A stretch of DNA of 64,000 bases, taken from positions 1-64,000 of the forward strand of contig ARYC01003299.1 in assembly GCA_000711775.1 (NCBI GenBank), in the 5' to 3' direction. The translations under genes were made by a program, and so were the position numbers. Below the pieces are notes generated by a model. That model saw nothing but the letters and a program-made list of their open reading frames with translations. It ran no database searches and had not been told where the DNA came from. Shown here in pieces: positions 12,001 through 24,500 of this stretch (the stretch's first letter is position 1; each line of letters starts with the position of its first letter). This stretch comes from Oxytricha trifallax. Its lineage: Eukaryota; Ciliophora; Spirotrichea; Sporadotrichida; Oxytrichidae.

Positions 12001-13849
12001 TATTAAGCATGAATTTAGAAAAATTATAGTTATAAACTTAGAACAAATATGATGTCTAACGCCTAAGAATCAACCATCGTTGTTGCAGTACCAACTCCTA
12101 TACAAAGTTACTATAACTAGAGAAGTTATTAGAGCTTAATAATAGAAATTTAAATTTGAATTTAAACATGGCGGCTAACTTAAATCGCAAAGCAGTCTCT
12201 CTTGGCAGGATAATCATAGCTAAACTTTGGATAAACCAAGAAGCCAGAGATCATATACATTGAAAAGGAGCCAGAGCTTAAAGCTCTTGAGTTTGAATCA
12301 GAGGTGTTTGTTCTAGAAATAAATATAAGGAAGCAGAGAGCAGAGATAAGTATTTAAACGCTAATCGAAGATGTTGAGGAGTTAAAAGAACATCTCCCAC
12401 AAGAAAAGATTAAAGAATTCTAATGTGATGAATGCTAAAATTTCTTCTCAACTGATTCGAGCTTGAAGAGGCACATCAAAGAGATGCACTCTGGGAGAGC
12501 TAAGATATATTTTAAGCACGAAAAGGTCGATGGCAGGTATTAGTGCACGACTTGCATGATCTTACACTCACTCAGCTAAAGTTAAAAGACACATGCAAAA
12601 ACATCATTTAAGTGAGTTTTTAATGCAAGATAAAGAAACATAAAAACTTATACCAGCCAAGAGAAAGTCCAATACTGTAGAGTCTTAAAGAGAGCAGGAA
12701 GAGAGACTTAAGAAGCAGAAACGTTTTGAGTCAATGAACCAACCAGCTAATGAATTATATATAGCATACTTGTAAGAGAGAGCTATGTATATACCTGCAT
12801 TAAATGCAGTAGATCTCAGTTTTTGCATTGACAACTATTTACATATTGATGTGCCTAACAGGCAAAACTCATAGTAGTTGATGAGTATGCTTATAAAGTA
12901 TATCCTTTCAAATATCTGATTAGGAACGAGCAGTATCAAAATGAGTTTGCCAATGAATACATAATACTAAGAGAGGCTCATAAAAGGTAAAGCAAGAACT
13001 TGCTTAAACTCGATGGAGTTATTCTTGGACATGGTTTTATTGCACAACGACTTAAGAAATTTGAAATGACTCTAAGAGATTATCTCTACCATAATAGATA
13101 CCCAGATGACTTGAATGAGATACTCACGGAAATGACCAAGGGTGTGAAAGAGCTGCATGATCTAGGGTATGTTCATAGAGATTTGAAGCCAGAAAATGTA
13201 ATGCTAAATCTCTGTCCTTTAGAAATAGTAGTCATTGATTTCAATAGAGCAATAAGGTAAGAAATAGTGACTTTAGCTAAAGTACTAGGCACACCTGGGT
13301 ACTTCCCAATAAGAGAGAAGTGGACTAATGGCTCTGTTTAGTGGGATATCTGGGCGGTAGCAGCAATTATTTTAGAGTGCGATATGGAGTATGTCGTACT
13401 TCGGAACAAAGCAAGAAAAGTAATCAATAAGCATCGCTGTTAAACATATAAAGCAAGAAGATATATGCACTTAGATTAAGAAAATGGTTGAGATGATCAT
13501 AGTAAGAGCTCCAGCATATCCAAGATCTCATTAGAAGATATACTTGAAACATTAAAGAGAGCTAAGTTCAAGAGATACCACAAAGATAAGCAGATAAAAT
13601 TTGTTTGAATTAAGCACATTAATACTCATTAAATATTCATTAAATTCACATAAAACTTGCGCTTTCTCTACTAACCCCAATAAGACCCCAACTATACCCT
13701 ACAAATCAAAGCACTTATAAACCTCACTAAGGGGTTTTGGGGTTTTGAATGAGAATAATTAACTGGAGAGAGAGCTGTAGGAAGAAGATGGACTTTCCAA
13801 ATTCATGAGGAAAACTGTCTAAAAATGCTAAAATGGCTAGTTCAAATGA
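9012..13849 (+). CDS. Cys-rich single-pass membrane protein, split by TBE-A
   Basis: Block 1 (9012 to about 9235) encodes a Cys-rich segment (CLAKCTTEQLKLNTTQVHLE, later CGTQCKCEAS) that looks extracellular, with several Asn-x-Thr/Ser sites. Block 2 (9440-9641) encodes a membrane helix (MSVLLLIFFGFVFSLGYIAI) and a short tail. The frame NKSIYEQDN stops at the transposon TBE-A and continues after it as ENNQLERELQEED, ending at TGA 13847-13849. The join works when TBE-A and one AAT duplicate are removed. One-base frame steps occur near 9235 and 9600. Function is unknown; the shape suggests a small surface protein with a short cytoplasmic tail. Confidence 0.5.
9744..10808 (+). pseudogene. TBE-A transposase (42-kDa class), DDE family, broken
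   Basis: Related to IS630/Tc1/mariner transposases. An N-terminal helix-turn-helix-like region comes first. The catalytic core follows: first Asp in HADEAVFTF, second Asp in FVDNLSVHKTKE, and Glu in FNGIEFYWS with the usual YSPQ lead-in. The start ATG and the final TGA align with the copy in TBE-B. The frame is broken: an in-frame TGA follows NSGS (also present in TBE-B), with frame steps near 10190 and near 10398, where TBE-B reads GISEHSGLETYVIHLR without a break. As read it cannot make a full enzyme. Confidence 0.85.
10815..11603 (-). CDS. TBE-A 22-kDa protein, with 36-nt intron
   Basis: Minus-strand gene between the other two. The start ATG (11601-11603, MESLNDQMKRVEAQEM) is chosen because the frame aligns with TBE-B. 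A 36-nt GT-AG intron (11469-11504) follows codons for ...YRYLTLH. Exon 2 reads VGLFLPTMEGTKISFLKA and continues through PNYPEISVTN and LPTKKQLFNKLPERNFFFGA to a basic, Glu/Lys-rich tail with TGA at 10815-10817. One base is missing in exon 1 compared with TBE-B, and there is a step near 11080. The role is unknown; it is a gene specific to TBEs. Confidence 0.7.
11469..11504 (-). other. Intron in TBE-A 22-kDa gene
   Basis: Begins GTAAGATAAC and ends ATTATACAG on the minus strand, 36 nt. The same position and length recur in TBE-B and TBE-C although the intron sequence has diverged. Splicing joins LH to VGLFLP. Confidence 0.75.
12168..13608 (+). pseudogene. TBE-A zinc-finger/kinase protein (57-kDa class), broken
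   Basis: Starts at ATG 12168 (MAANLNRKAVSLG) and ends at TGA 13606-13608, matching TBE-B. N-terminal C2H2 fingers come first (CDECQNFFSTDSSLKRHIKEMH, second finger broken at 12556). A basic linker follows, then a kinase-like C-terminus with HRDLKPENVML (catalytic loop) and VVIDFNRAIR where DFG is expected. The third residue of that motif is Asn, so activity is doubtful. Later come GTPGYFPIREKW and a tail ending in FKRYHKDKQIKFV. Frame steps near 12240 and 12556 break it. It may act in transposition or genome rearrangement; this is inference. Confidence 0.8.
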
Positions 13850-14568
13850 AAGTAAGAGAGATTAGAGACTGAAAATTAATTAATTTTTATTAAAAATTGT
13901 GTTTATTTTATATTTTAATACAGCGGGAAAATAATAATCAAAGTATTTAATTTAAATTGAAAATCAAGATTTGCACAGCTATAAATTAATGATGTGACGA
14001 TAACACTTTGTAAAATGAAATTTAAATAAATTGCATTAATGATTTTTAGTAAAATTTTACTATATATAATCTGCATATTTTTAAAACAATTTTTACCCCC
14101 TTTTTTGTTATCTAGTCATTTTCAATAAATATTTTTACTTTTCCCTTGACTTAAATAAATTGAACATGCAGAATTTATATATTGATAAAATAAAAAATAT
14201 TAGGTAAATAACACATTAATAAATTCAAAATTACCATTAATCAAACATATGTAAGTTATATTTGTAAAGGTACTACTAAATAGTAGATTATAAGTTTCAT
14301 TTTGTAAACAAAATAATTTATAATGATTAAATCTGAGAATAATGATAAGCAAAATTAATATAAATAAATTTTACTTTCTTGATTTTTTATATATGAGGAA
14401 GCTGGAGCATAATTATAAAAATAAACTCATTTAATTTCAATCTCTGAAATCATATATTTAATATGTAATATTATGAATTTTAACAATTATTTTTAAATTG
14501 ATTGTAACATCAAAGATCTAAACACTTGTAAATATAATAAGATATTAATATTAATAATAATTAAAAAA
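13850..14568. other. AT-rich spacer
   Basis: Extremely AT-rich DNA with no convincing frame on either strand. It holds the presumed 3' end of the membrane-protein gene and the promoter of the next gene. No specific element is recognisable. Confidence 0.4.
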
Positions 14569-15803
14569 ATGCTACCATTTCAATACAGAGAGAATAAGAT
14601 AAACTCAATCAGATTCAGAAGTGTGTCAACAATTAACAGGAAATTTTTCATTTTAATTGAACCTCTAAATACAAATGTAACTGAACAAAATCAACAATAA
14701 TTGCAGACAGAAGCCATCTATAAACAATTTAGCTCTCAAATTACTTAACTATGCTTGGTAAGTGAGATAATGCAATATATATATTTAATTAAGTTGTTTA
14801 AAAACAAATACTATATTAATGCAAATCAATTTGTGTAAATTGCTCTCACAAAATTTAATGAATCTGGCATTAATAAATAAATCTTATTTTAGAATCCTAA
14901 TTGTGAGTTGGATGAGGAAAGTTCAGAATTCCTGGATTAATTTGAATCATTATCCACATGTAAGAATAAATAGTGAATTAAATTCTCGTTTTAGTTGATG
15001 TATTGATAGAAATTAGAGCCTTGCACGATCCATAGTTTAAAGTTGATTTTCATGTCAAATTTTAAAATTTAGAGTTAATTGCAAGAAATGTAAGTCAATC
15101 ATGTATTCATAGAACTTCTCATTATAGTTTTATATTGAATCAACATAAATAAAATTATCTTTGAATTTATTAAATTATTCTAAATATAGATGAGTTAAGT
15201 GCGAGAGTACGATTTTGAGTTGGTTGTCTTTAAATTTGAGAATTTATTCTACACAACTAACGCTCTATTTCATAAACTACAAGAAACCGTAAGTAATAAA
15301 ATGAAGATTTTATAAAAATAATTATTTATCAAAAAATAGATAAATTCAAGTTTCTTAATTTTATAGAAGTTGATTAACATGAGTATTTAAGACATCAGAG
15401 CCAAATTCTACAAGAAAAAGGATAATGAATAGCAGATTATAGAAATAAATTAAATTATAATTTTATATTCCTACTCTAGCATTAATGACTAAATTCAACA
15501 AGCTAATTATAAAACAACATTTCTTTAGGATTTTTATATATTTCAAGCATTTTAAATTATTTATTTCATTCTCTATTTTACAATACAAATTTATTTGTTT
15601 AAATGATCGGAATATCATAGCATAAAACTTTAAAATCAGATAATAAGCGCTATTAATTAACAGTACAAGATAAAATGCAATAATTGCATGAATTAAAATC
15701 TCAAAAATTAGATAGAATAAAATAACTTAAGTAGAAGATTGAAGACAAGAAAATGTTCTTAGAGGCAAAAATGTTAAAAATTAAGAGATTTCCACCAATT
15801 TGA
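14569..15803 (+). CDS. Coiled-coil protein of unknown function
   Basis: Starts MLPFQYRENKINSIRFRSVS at ATG 14569. A possible intron begins at GTAAGTGAG near 14759, after SSQITQLCL. Downstream blocks read ALTKFNESGINKQILFQNPN, VDVLIEIRALHDPQFKVDFH and FELVVFKFENLFYTTNALFH. A long polar helix (DKMQQLHELKSQKLDRIKQL) then ends in FPPI and TGA 15801-15803. Blocks are separated by frame changes that could be small IESs or indels. No family is recognised. Confidence 0.45.
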
Positions 15804-16214
15804 AGGAAAAAAATCGATAGATTTGCAACGAGAAAAATCTTATTGAATAAAATTTAATAAAATATAATATTTATTAAGAAAATATATATAAAGCACTATA
15901 TAAATTTAATAGCAGGAAATTTAATTTAAAAAATGAATTTAAGATATTCTTAATTTTATAAACTAAGTGAAGGTAAATATTATCAAGAAGTGTTTAAAGC
16001 CTTCAAAACCAAGCTGATTGACGGGGACAAAAAATTATCAACAAAAATTGTAATTTAGCCTTACTTATTTAAAATTCTTAGATACTGAATCAATTCAACT
16101 TCTTATAAACTTTTAAACTCAAAATATAATAAAAACTTACTTTATTTTAAATTCAGTTTTTCTAGAAAATTGCGTGGAATTATTTATCGTAATTTAACCT
16201 TCACAATTATATTG

Positions 16215-18154
16215 CTAAATTAAATATTTGTGATTGAGCAACCTCAGAAAAAATCAATTATTCTTTATAAAAAGAATAATTGAGTAATGAAAAAAATCTG
16301 AAGTAAGCAATCAATCCCAAACCTAAGCCAAAGGCATCAATCAGTTTCAATATAATCACCAATCTTAGAAATATACAAACTCTTAAAATTCTTACAAATC
16401 TAATGCCTCCACATTTTACTCGAGTTCTTGATAAAATAATTAATGTTCATATTACGACTATAAAGAGGGAAAGTATAAAAAATTGAATTAGAGATCAGAT
16501 ATGTAGTCATAACCTAAATTGAGAGAGAATAATAACAATAATAGCTTTAGTCAAAAAGGTTCCGGAGAAATGTAAAATTATCGCCAAAAGAGAGGGCAGG
16601 AATTTAATACAAATAATGATAGAGTGGAATATAGTAGAAGAAATAAGAATTAAGGAGCAGAAGAAAGAGGAAGTAGCTCCTATGACTCTTAGTCTAATTT
16701 AAACCTATAATTCATTTTTTTATTATCAGGAGTATTAAATTGAACAATTCTGAGAAGTAAATTAATATATACTAATTTTAATTAGACTTATTTCTTGATA
16801 AAATTGTAAATATTAATTAAATAGCACATTCCACAAGCATTTTAGGTAAAAGCCGATTTTGTATCAAGCAGACTCTGAATATTTTGACATTCTTTACACA
16901 GAGGAGGGAGATGGAGAAATTCTAGTTGAAGCCATACCTAACAGTTCAGAGCTTAATTTATTAACATGCATCGATATCTCAACTTTATACGAGGAGAAGA
17001 GAACTAAAGCAAAAGATATGCGAAAGAATTCTAGAAACTATAGCATCCAAATCTATTGTGCCTAGTTGACAAATTCTAACTCATTGATAACAGTAAAACA
17101 AGGTTAGCAAAAAGAATTCAAAACTTAATTTTAGAAAACGATAAAATTTTTATAACAGTGGCACCCTAATTTTTGAAACAGAAGCGCCTGACCTTATAAC
17201 TGGTTGGAAATCTTACTGTAAAAATAGGTTTAATACAGAGGAAATGCTTTGTATTTTTAGATAGCTTTGCCTCGGACTCGCATTCATGCATGAACAGGGA
17301 TTGATTCATAGAGATATTCACCCAATTTGAATTCACAATTCAAAAGGTCTGATAAAATTCAAAATGATTGGTATGCCCTATAATTACAAGAAACTCTTAA
17401 AAAGGACAATTTCTTTGGGCATGAGAACTACTCTGCACCAGAAATGATACTAGAAAAAGTTAATTTTACTCCCAAAGTTGATGTCTGGTCGCTAGGATGC
17501 TGTTTTTATTATTTATGTACCAAAAAGGATCCATTCGAGGGTCGAAGTCCTCAGGAAATTAAGCAAAATGTAATGTATGGGAAACTTGAAAGATACCCTT
17601 CCAAGATAGATCCTATACTTAAAATTTTAATCAAAGAGTGTCTTGAAAAAGATGAAGCTTCAACATTTTTATTTTTCTGTAATTAAGCTCTACGACTAGA
17701 TGCGAACTAAATGCTAAGGTTTTAAGAAGATATAGAAATCAGTCACTTTGGAGAAGTAATCTCTACTAAAATGATAAGCTAAAGTTAGGAAAAGTATCTA
17801 TAAGAACGGGAAGATATGCTTTATTCTTATGATAAGCAAAGGTTTATGGATATATTTTAGATCAGCAAAAATTTCTAGAAATACTAAAACCCTCCGTTTT
17901 TCTATATTTGTTCAAAATATACCAATTAAAAACTTAAGCAAAGTGCTGACAATAAATTCTAAAATTACGGAGAATAAGAAGATTATGATGAAGATTATTA
18001 TTTGAATGAACAAAATAAAACACGTGGCCATCGTTAAAACAATAAAAATTATGATAAAAATCAATACATTTTATATCAAGATTATGATATCGACAAAATC
18101 CTAACTTTATCAAAATTATAACTCGTTCAAGCAAATAAACAAAAAGGCAGGTGA
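16215..18154 (+). CDS. Protein kinase-like gene, divergent and broken
   Basis: An N-terminal low-complexity part (about 16440-16738, rich in Asn, Ser, Gln) precedes a kinase domain at about 16860-17690. The C-lobe is clear: FMHEQGLIHRDIHP, an activation segment ending in SAPEMILEKVNFTPKVDVWS, then GCCFYYLCTKKDPFEG (subdomains VIII-X). The catalytic loop reads HRDIHPI-TGA, so the essential Asn is missing as read, and the DFG position looks like MIG. A polar, Tyr/Asp-rich tail follows (EDYDEDYYLNEQNKTRGH) to TGA 18152-18154. Several frame steps occur (about 17150, 17395, 17690). It may be a pseudokinase or a decayed kinase copy. Confidence 0.6.
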
Positions 18155-18542
18155 GGAAAGTAGTCAAGGTTCTTAAACAAGGTAAACTATCCGATAGAAT
18201 TTTCAGAATATGCATTATCAAAATGAGGAAAATTTCTAGAATAAATTAAGAATGAGAAAAATCAGAAAAGTTAAATTAGGCCAGAAAATTATATTATTTG
18301 AGCATATTTAAATTCTGAAATCAATAATTAAATGAATTTAATATAGTTTATTTTATAATTATTAATTATTATATAGCACTCATAAAGTGTTTGGTAATTT
18401 TATATAAAATTGTTAAATGTTAATAAAGATATCTTACATATTCTGCTAAGTCGATTATTCAAATTATCCTGTGTGTTTTTTTTGTATGAAGAGATTTTGT
18501 AATCATCATTAACTATCCTAATTTTTTATTAGCGATAATTCA

Positions 18543-21500
18543 ATGTTGGGTTATAATCTAGAGTTATTTTATAATCAAATTATTTCCAATAAAGCTTATT
18601 TTTACAATAACTACATTTAACAGCAACATGAATTCAACAATTAGATGAAAGACCAAAATGAACATAATTAAGCAACAGTTTGATTCTTATAGCTTAAGTA
18701 ATTAAGAGTAGAGGTATGATTAATTTTATCACTTAAATTATATATATATATATTATGCAGAATAGAGAATTTATTAAAGCCCTGAAAAGGTAATTCTCGA
18801 ATTGAATTCTATGCCTTATCCTTTGAACAAATCAAGTAATTAAATTTTGAATTAAAAAGAAGTAATAAATCAATAGATTTCGAATCAAGAGAAATAACAA
18901 TAGGATACAGTAAAAAAAGATGCTACTCCTACAGTATAATTCTAAAATCATGATTTTACTATAGTAAATCTTAAAAATTTAATAAATTAAAAGAGAACCC
19001 AATAAACAGTTAACATTAAACTCTCATTGTTAATTCATAATATTATCCTGAATAAGCTTAACTGTTATCAAGTTAGAATTAAAATATCTAATTCTAGGAT
19101 TAAGATGATAATGAAAATATTCAAGATTCTATACATGATTTCTTTTAATTTGATAAAACCTCTACTCGCAACGATTTAGATGAAGCAAGTGATAGAAATA
19201 AAGATAGTAATATCACCTAAGAAAATAATTCTTCAAGTTATTGTAAGTTTCGTTTTTATTTAATAAATCCATGTTTAGCACGAATAAATCCCAACAAAGA
19301 AGAAATTGAAAATATCGTCGTTTAAATGGTAGTCACAGCGCAATGAGTGAAAAATTAACTAATTTACTTTGATGGATCGAAATACGTGGGAGAAGTAATA
19401 AGGCACGGCTATGGGATGTATTATGACTAAGATGGATCGAGGATCAAAAGTAAGGAATAGGAAAAATTTTGTTTCATACAAATAATTGCTAACTCTTATA
19501 TTTTATTGTTTCATGATGGATCATTTTTTATGGTCAATCAAAAACCCAAAACCCCTTTGTGAGGTTTATAAGTGTTTTGATTAGTAGGGTAAAGTTGGGG
19601 TTTTATTAGGGTTAGTAAAGAAATTAAGCCAGTTTGCAAAATGAGAAATAGAAATTAGCGATTTTTGGGTCTATTTATGATGAGAAATATTTAGATTTAC
19701 TTCTTAAGCTTAGGTATGGTGCGAGTATTAATATAGAATAACTAAAACCAATGATGAATTATTAGGCGATTGCAAAGCTATTGTGTAAGAGTGGTTCAAC
19801 TGTAAGGTATCACTGTTTGCTAGCTATTTAGCATTTCAATTCTGATTCATGAAAACATCCTGTAAGAAAATAAAAGTTCTCTTAGCAGCATATTAAATAT
19901 CTCTGCGATTCTAAGACTCTTAAGTATTGGGTACATTTCTCACTTGACTAGCGAGCTGTGATGTTTCATCGAAAGTTTCCTGATATGCGCATCTCTCCAT
20001 AAACTATCGCAAGTATTTATAGAATGAATTGTATTACTTTCAAGAATGTCAACAGAGTATTGTTTTTACAGTGCCATTTTATAGTAATAATTTAAACTAT
20101 ATATATGATTAAATGAAGAGGTCTATTGATAATAACATCAAGTTCATACACGCTATGTGAAAGCAGTGTTTACATTCAACACCTTTATTAATAAGTCTTG
20201 GTACAAGAAGTACGATAATATAGAAGTGTATGACTAAAAGGTTAAGGTTGTCACTCACGCAGTTTTGCCTGGTATCAGTGAACATTCAGGCTTAGAAACT
20301 TATGTTATTCACCTTCGCTCTTTTAAGCGAGAGCAGTATATAGAGTTCTTACATAAACTAAGAGATAAGTGCAACGATCAAGAGATCATCCTGTTTTTTG
20401 ATAACCTATCTGTTCATAAGACAAAGGAGTCTAAGAAAGCTTATGAAGAGTTAAACATAACTCCTGTGTATAACGTTCCTTACAGTCCACAATTTAATGG
20501 AATCGAATTCTACTGGAGTTAGATTAAGACTCACTACAAGAAGTTACTGCTGTATCACCGAATGCATGATCTACCAATCGATACAGTAGATCTCATACTG
20601 AGTAGTTGCAAGAGAGTGGGTAAAGACTAGACTACGATATGTGCAAGAAAGGGTGAATGAATGTTTATAAATAAGTTTAAGAACTTAAATGAATGAATTA
20701 TTACAAATATCAAACGAACTCTTAAAAGGATTCGGCTTCTCTTTCTTTTCTTCCTCTGGTGCTTAACTTGGAAACATGTTTCTTCTCTTTGAACCAGCAC
20801 CAGTATCTATATTCATATCATCAGGTTTTTAAACCTCTTTATAAAGTCTTTTGCTAACTTAATGAATGGTTTAAGACTTTCTCTGTGAACTTTTGCATTC
20901 TCCTTCATTAGGAATATACCAGTTCCAGGTTTCCCAACAAAGTTATATATAAAAGCTTACTAGAGAGATAAGGATGCTTCTTAAGCTCTGCAAGCTAGCT
21001 CTCGCTTATGAGTATGCCTTGCTTCTTTTAATCTTCTTGAGAAATAGAATAGCGTTTCTTGTTAGCTTCTTCAATTATTTCTCTTAGATAACCTTATCTC
21101 AAAGTACCAAGTACACCAAAGAAGAAGCTCCTTTCTGGAAGTTTATTAGAGAGCTGTTTCTTATTAGGAAGGTAAACACCAACTCTTCATCTTTCATAGC
21201 ATCCTCATAGAGATTCCATCGTCGGAAGGAATAGACCAACTGCATATTATGTTGATTATTATCAATTTATTTTACCATGTTAAGTATGGTATCGATAGAG
21301 ATCTTCCTTGCTCCTGAATCTTGAGATCTTTTCTTGAGCCTCAACCCTTTTCATATGTTCATTGAAGGATTCCATCTTTGTTCCTCTGTCTATTAATGAA
21401 TTTAAAGTTTTAATTTATAGACATATGGATCATATCCTTTAAAATCTTACTATTAAATATGGGCATCTTATAGGAGGTCAACCCTGTAAAGATTCATGGA

Positions 21501-24500
21501 GAAAGTTTGCAGAGGCTGTAACAAACTGCAGAGATGGAGCTCCATTTTTATCAATTTAGTTCCATTAAATTAGTACTAAAATTGTTTAAATTTAATTAGT
21601 ACCGGCACTAAAACCGTTTAAGTTTAATTGGTACCAATTTAATAGTACCAAAACTTAATTAGTACCTAGATTTAATCCAGTGAGGTTTTAATGGAAAAGT
21701 TCCAATCTGGTTCAAAAATTAATTGGTACCAGTACCAACCTGAACTTTATCTGAGTTGGTACCAGAATCAAAATTATTAAGAGTAAAATTACAAAAATTA
21801 TAGTTATAAACTGAGTATAAATATGAAGTCTTAGAGCTGAGATCAAACCATCATTAATGCTGTGGCAACTCATATATAGTCCAGCTATAGCTATAGAGGA
21901 TTTAAGAGCTTTATAATAGAAATTTAAATTTGAATTTAAATATGGCGGTCATTTTAAATCGTAGAGCGGCACTTTTAGGAGTATGTCAATCATAGCACAA
22001 CTTTGGTTCAAATAAGAAACCAGAAGCTATATACATTGAGAAGGAAGTAGAGCTGAGAGCTCTTGAATTTGAAGCAAGCGTATTCTTCATATAAATTTAA
22101 AACAATAAAAAGTCAGCAGATGTGGGAGTCTAAACATTAATAGAAGTTGCTTAGGAAGTCAAGTAACCTCTACAGATTGAAATAAATAAAAATTTTGAAT
22201 GCTAAGAATGCTAAGATTTCTTCTCGACCAATTCCAGTTTGAAGAGAAATATGAAAGAGGTTCACTCTTGTAAGGTTAAGGTGTATTTTAAGCATGATAA
22301 GGTTGATGGTAGGTACTAGTGCACGACTTGTGAGAAGTCTTATACTCACTCAGCTAAAGTTAAGAAACATATGCAGAAGCATCACCTAAGTGAGTTCTTG
22401 ATTTAAGATAAAGAGACTTAGAAATTAGTGCCCGCTAAAAGAAAATCTAATAATCTCGAGACTTAAAAAGAACAACAGAAGAAGCTCAAGAGGCAGAAGC
22501 GAATAAAATTAATGAATCAACCTGCTGGTAATGTCTTTTTAGCATGCTTTTAAGAGAGAGCCATTATTCCTGCACTAATTGCAGTAGACCTTAGCAGTTG
22601 TATTGAAAACTACTTACATAAAAACGTATCTGCTAAAGCAAAACTCATAGTGGTTGATGACTATGCCTACAAGGTATATCCTTTCAGCAATCTCCTAAAG
22701 AACGAGCAGTATTAAAATGAGTTTGCTAACGAATATATCTTACTTAGAGAGGCTTAGAAAAAGATTGCAAAACTTGCACAAGTTAGATGGTGTTATTTTA
22801 GGGTTTTGTTTCATCGCACTAAGGCTAAAAAAGTTTGATATGACTCTCCGAGATTATCTACATTAAAACAGATACCCAGATAACTTGAATGATATTCTAT
22901 CTAATATGATAAAGGGTGCTTAGGAACTTAACGAACTTGGATACGTTCATAGAGATTTGAAGCCTGAAAATTTTATGCTAAACCTTTGCCCTTTAGAAGT
23001 AGTCGTAATCGATTTAAATTGAGCCTTAAGATTAGAGATTGTAACCTTAGCAAAGGTTCTTGGTACTCCAGGTTATTTCCCAATCAGAGAGATATGGACT
23101 AATGGCTCTATTTAGTGGGATGTTTGGGCAGTAGCTGCAATAATATTAGAGTGCGATATGGAAAGCATGACTACATTAATACAAAATATGAAAAATAATA
23201 AATAAATCTAGCTGAGAAGCACATAAAACAATATGATGCATGCTAAGAAATAAAGAAGATAGTAAAGAAGATAATAGTAAGAGCTTCAGCATATCCAAGA
23301 AAATCCTTAGACGATATGCTCGAACCAATAAAGAAAGCGAGATTCAAGAGATACAACAAAGACAAGCAAGTAAAATTCGTGTGATATAATTAAACTAACA
23401 CTCATTAAATACATAAAAAAGTCTCATTAAACTTGCGTTTTCTCTACTAACCCTAATAAAACCCCAACTTTACCCTACTAATCAAAGCACTTATAAACCT
23501 CACAAAGGGTTTTGGGGTATTGAATGGAACGGTGACAAAATGCATGGTAATGGCATCTTTATATCCAGTACTAGAGACTGATATGAAGGAAATTTCTAGA
23601 ACAATTTGAAAGTGGGCTACGGAACAATTCAATACTATAACGTAAGCTCTTACTCAGGATAATGGTGACATGACATGATTTGGGGTAAAGGCTAGTTTAA
23701 CTTCAATAATGGAAATCACTATGATGGGTACTTTTTAAATGGTTTGTTTGACGGCTTTGGAATAATGTTATTTGTAGGTATTGACACTTACAAAGGCAAT
23801 TTTATTGCAGGAAATTTAAACGGTGAAGGTATTTTTTAATAAAGATGGTTCTATATATCATGGAAATTGGAAAAAAAAAACAACAACAAGAAAGATGGCA
23901 TGGGTTAGATAATTGAGAGCGATGGTGTCTCTATATACAATCAAAGAATTTATAGTATTAGAACTATTCTTTTAAGTATCATAATTATTATTGTAGGAAT
24001 ACATTTGATTTCGGAAATTAAATTATAATTAATAAATCAACAATTTAAAATCGTGGCAGTTAACTTTGTCCTAGCCTAGACAATATGGTACTTGTTCGAA
24101 AGAGAATTCAAAATTAGCTGGACTTTACTATTGCCGGTACCCCTCTATCGTATCCCTAGATCGAGATAACTCGACTTTAATTTTGGCTGATTTGTTTAGT
24201 TTATTTTAATGACAAAATTAAAGTCGAGTTATCTCGGTCCAGGGATACGATAAGAGGTGTACCGGCAATAGTAAAGTCCAGCTAATTTTGAATTCTCTTT
24301 CGAACAAGTACCATATTGTCTAGGCTAGGACAAAGTTAACTGCCATGATTTTAAATTGTTGATTTATTAATAATAATTTAATTTCCGAAATCAAATGTAT
24401 TCCTACAATATTAATGGAGGATAGCAGAATCACTACAGTTGGTTCCAGTTGAACTTTTTCCTGCCAACTACCTTTGCTCGAGACTCTATTCCTTGTGATT

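Larger units (their letters stand above)
9642..13747 (+). mobile_element. TBE-A, telomere-bearing element (4.1 kb)
   Basis: Complete Tc1/mariner-type transposon of the TBE class. It has perfect or near-perfect terminal inverted repeats of about 85 bp (9642-9726 and 13663-13747). Each begins with CAAAACCCCAAAACCCC, i.e. two telomere-like C4A4 units. It is flanked by a 3-bp AAT target duplication (9639-9641, 13748-13750), which fits the ANT target known for TBEs. It carries the three TBE genes: transposase (+), 22-kDa protein (-) and zinc-finger/kinase (+). It lies inside a coding MDS, so it must be removed exactly during macronuclear development. Confidence 0.93.
19539..23522 (+). mobile_element. 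TBE-B, telomere-bearing element (4.0 kb)
   Basis: Second near-complete TBE, closely related to TBE-A. The ends are inverted repeats of about 85 bp starting CAAAAACCCAAAACCCC (left) and CAATACCCCAAAACCC (right, read inward), so the telomere-like tip has a few changes. An AAT duplication flanks it (19536-19538, 23523-23525). It has the same gene order as TBE-A. It is inserted inside the MORN gene between the codons for Gln and Trp; excision to one AAT restores GGT CAA TGG. Confidence 0.93.

Noticed and set aside
17934..18221. Minus-strand hydrophobic frame
   Set aside because: It is antisense to the Tyr/Asp-rich tail of the kinase-like gene, which is open on the plus strand.
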